Positions 63,901 to 64,000 of a DNA stretch of 64,000 nucleotides are shown in pieces. The position numbers and the translations under genes were made by a program. This DNA comes from Chitinimonas sp. BJYL2 (GTDB taxonomy: Bacteria; Pseudomonadota; Gammaproteobacteria; Burkholderiales; Chitinimonadaceae). The stretch is taken from contig NZ_JANZKW010000002.1 in assembly GCF_027257935.1 (NCBI RefSeq), forward strand, positions 496,001 to 560,000. The letters run 5' to 3'. The notes below the pieces were generated by a model. It was not told the DNA's origin. It ran no database searches and saw only the letters and a list, made by a program, of their open reading frames with translations. Position 1 is the stretch's first letter. Every line of letters begins with the position of its first letter.

Positions 63901-64000
63901 CAAGAACGCGATCCTGCTGATCGACTTCGTCAACCGGCTGCGCGCCGAGGGCATGGACCGCTTCAACGCCATGATCGAAGCCGGCCGCATCCGCCTGCGT
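60974..64000 (+). CDS. RND efflux transporter permease (3' truncated by window end)
   Basis: The frame opens with ATG after GGGGA and stays open for 1009 codons to the window edge. The text is typical HAE1-type RND: '[20 protein letters not shown]' at the start, '[20 protein letters not shown]', the proton-relay Asp pair in '[20 protein letters not shown]', and '[19 protein letters not shown]' near the end. It exports drugs, dyes or other amphiphiles by proton antiport with the adaptor upstream. Only the last helix or so is missing. The substrate is unknown; the TetR gene and operator suggest inducible expression. Confidence 0.96.
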   Translation, partial: MWFTRISIKNPVLATMMMLALVVLGLFAYKQLPVEEMPDIKFPFVVVVTAYPGASPEIVENEISRPVEDKLVTLPGIKHVTSDSYNGQSVVVAEFELNTDNEKALRDVREMVDEAKVEFRNEILEPRIFQARNDDRPTISVALASDKLTPRQMTTLADQNIRREFQTIKGVGSATIVGGVERKVRVELNPERLRALGVGVDQVISTLRSENREVPIGNIEFDKTERVVQIKGRIRDADDFRHMVVARNNGQIITLGQVAKIEDGEDEMQSLSLVDGKRAISIDIRKIDGANTIEVTDAVKTAVDKLNEEYLSQGLKLQVVNDTSIGIRRSLSDVTHTLFEGALLTVLIVWLFLGSWRSTVITGLTLPVALIGTFFFLQAFGFTLNVMTMMALSLCIGLLIDDAIVVRENIVRHIEMGKGHYEAAMDGTAEIGLAVLATTLTIVAVFLPVGFMGGILGKFFYQFGIAVCASVLISMFVSFTLDPMLSSIWHDPHVHGMGHKGLLGKILDKFEKLQDRVADAYGRTIAWVLSENRIGVPKYVVIPLAVIGLPITLLALATRPRARAWLKSGFKGRPSWSHRFIVVLGGLASFVLALAIPATQMVQTEFIPKADVGRIFIDYRTPIGTALEYTEAKAHQVEAALREFKEIKELYTTVSSDSKHIAFVSIKLVDKDQRERGQEELVKLMRERIERVAGIEVRYVRGASGGGGDAPISIQVQGKDLEELKRIAENIAERLKTVPHLTDVQTSLRAAKPAVDIEVDREMAAKVGLSIGQIGSALRPLIAGDEITTWVGPDGENYDVILRLPKSNRRVAEDLADLPIASRDIDPRTGQQTMVPLGQVAQVKESGTSTLIKRRDQYRNVTITANVDGVPVGSVQADVKKVLDGIQMPPGYRQVQEGDAEFMKESAGYAAIAMGIGMMFIFLILASQFSSVFQPLAIMTSLPLSLLGVFLALWLWGSTLNLFSIIGVIMLMGLVTKNAILLIDFVNRLRAEGMDRFNAMIEAGRIRLR

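Overview
The window reads as a GC-rich betaproteobacterial chromosome. A phasin implies polyhydroxyalkanoate storage, and there are a TRAP transporter, DadA with a catabolic alanine racemase, and a very high number of c-di-GMP and two-component signalling proteins. Neisseriales (Chitinibacteraceae or a relative such as Chitinimonas) is my best guess, but it rests on gene content alone. I see no rRNA, tRNA, CRISPR array, insertion sequence or prophage. Genes are dense, often with ATGA start/stop overlaps, and both window edges cut genes: a TRAP binding protein at the left and an RND pump at the right.

Layout. 1-2528: TRAP dicarboxylate-type uptake operon (dctP end, dctQ, dctM). 2568-9509: TPR-GGDEF regulator, EamA exporter, the TldD/PmbA protease pair, MsrA and a GNAT enzyme. 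9560-15210: chemoreceptor, DusC, two tandem YkgJ cysteine-cluster proteins, a truncated globin, tryptophan dioxygenase and Dps. 15376-21105: a compact signalling operon made of a secreted molybdopterin-fold protein, a 1010-residue hybrid kinase, a REC-HD-GYP phosphodiesterase and a dual-receiver protein whose first receiver carries Glu at the phosphorylation site. 21134-28855, mostly minus strand: serine hydrolase, a secreted TIM-barrel/C39-type cysteine-peptidase fusion, EamA plus AraC-OGT alkyl-repair protein, HD-GYP protein, class III cyclase and a carboxymuconolactone decarboxylase-like protein. 29009-31421: small membrane protein, MscS channel and an orphan periplasmic binding protein.

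31463-34585: Lrp, dadA and dadX, an alanine catabolism module with a palindromic repeat inside it. 34589-41048: LysR, AzoR, AroC, an Ala-rich lipoprotein, a LysR gene translationally coupled to a degenerate 6-phosphogluconate-dehydrogenase-like protein, and a phasin with a readable promoter and TGC-N3-GCA operator. 41328-47078: pseudokinase-HDOD-GAF protein, ScpB, ScpA, CNNM/CBS protein and MarC. 47237-50609: QseBC/PmrAB-like two-component system downstream of a PepSY / cytochrome b561 / frameshifted membrane-protein operon, with a PmrA-type box upstream of the PepSY gene. 50791-54457: piperideine-6-carboxylate (ALDH7-type) dehydrogenase, an orphan binding protein and a GT4 glycosyltransferase. 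54542-64000: a large PAS-GGDEF protein, then tetR - membrane fusion protein - RND pump with a palindromic operator at the tetR promoter.

The common theme is signal processing. Two diguanylate cyclases with visible I-sites, two HD-GYP proteins, an HDOD protein, a class III cyclase, a hybrid kinase and a chemoreceptor lie among ordinary metabolic and stress genes. No single locus proves a new system. The best candidates are the 15376-21105 signalling operon, the secreted peptidase fusion, the 6PGDH-like pseudoenzyme coupled to LysR and the TetR regulator with two HTH units.
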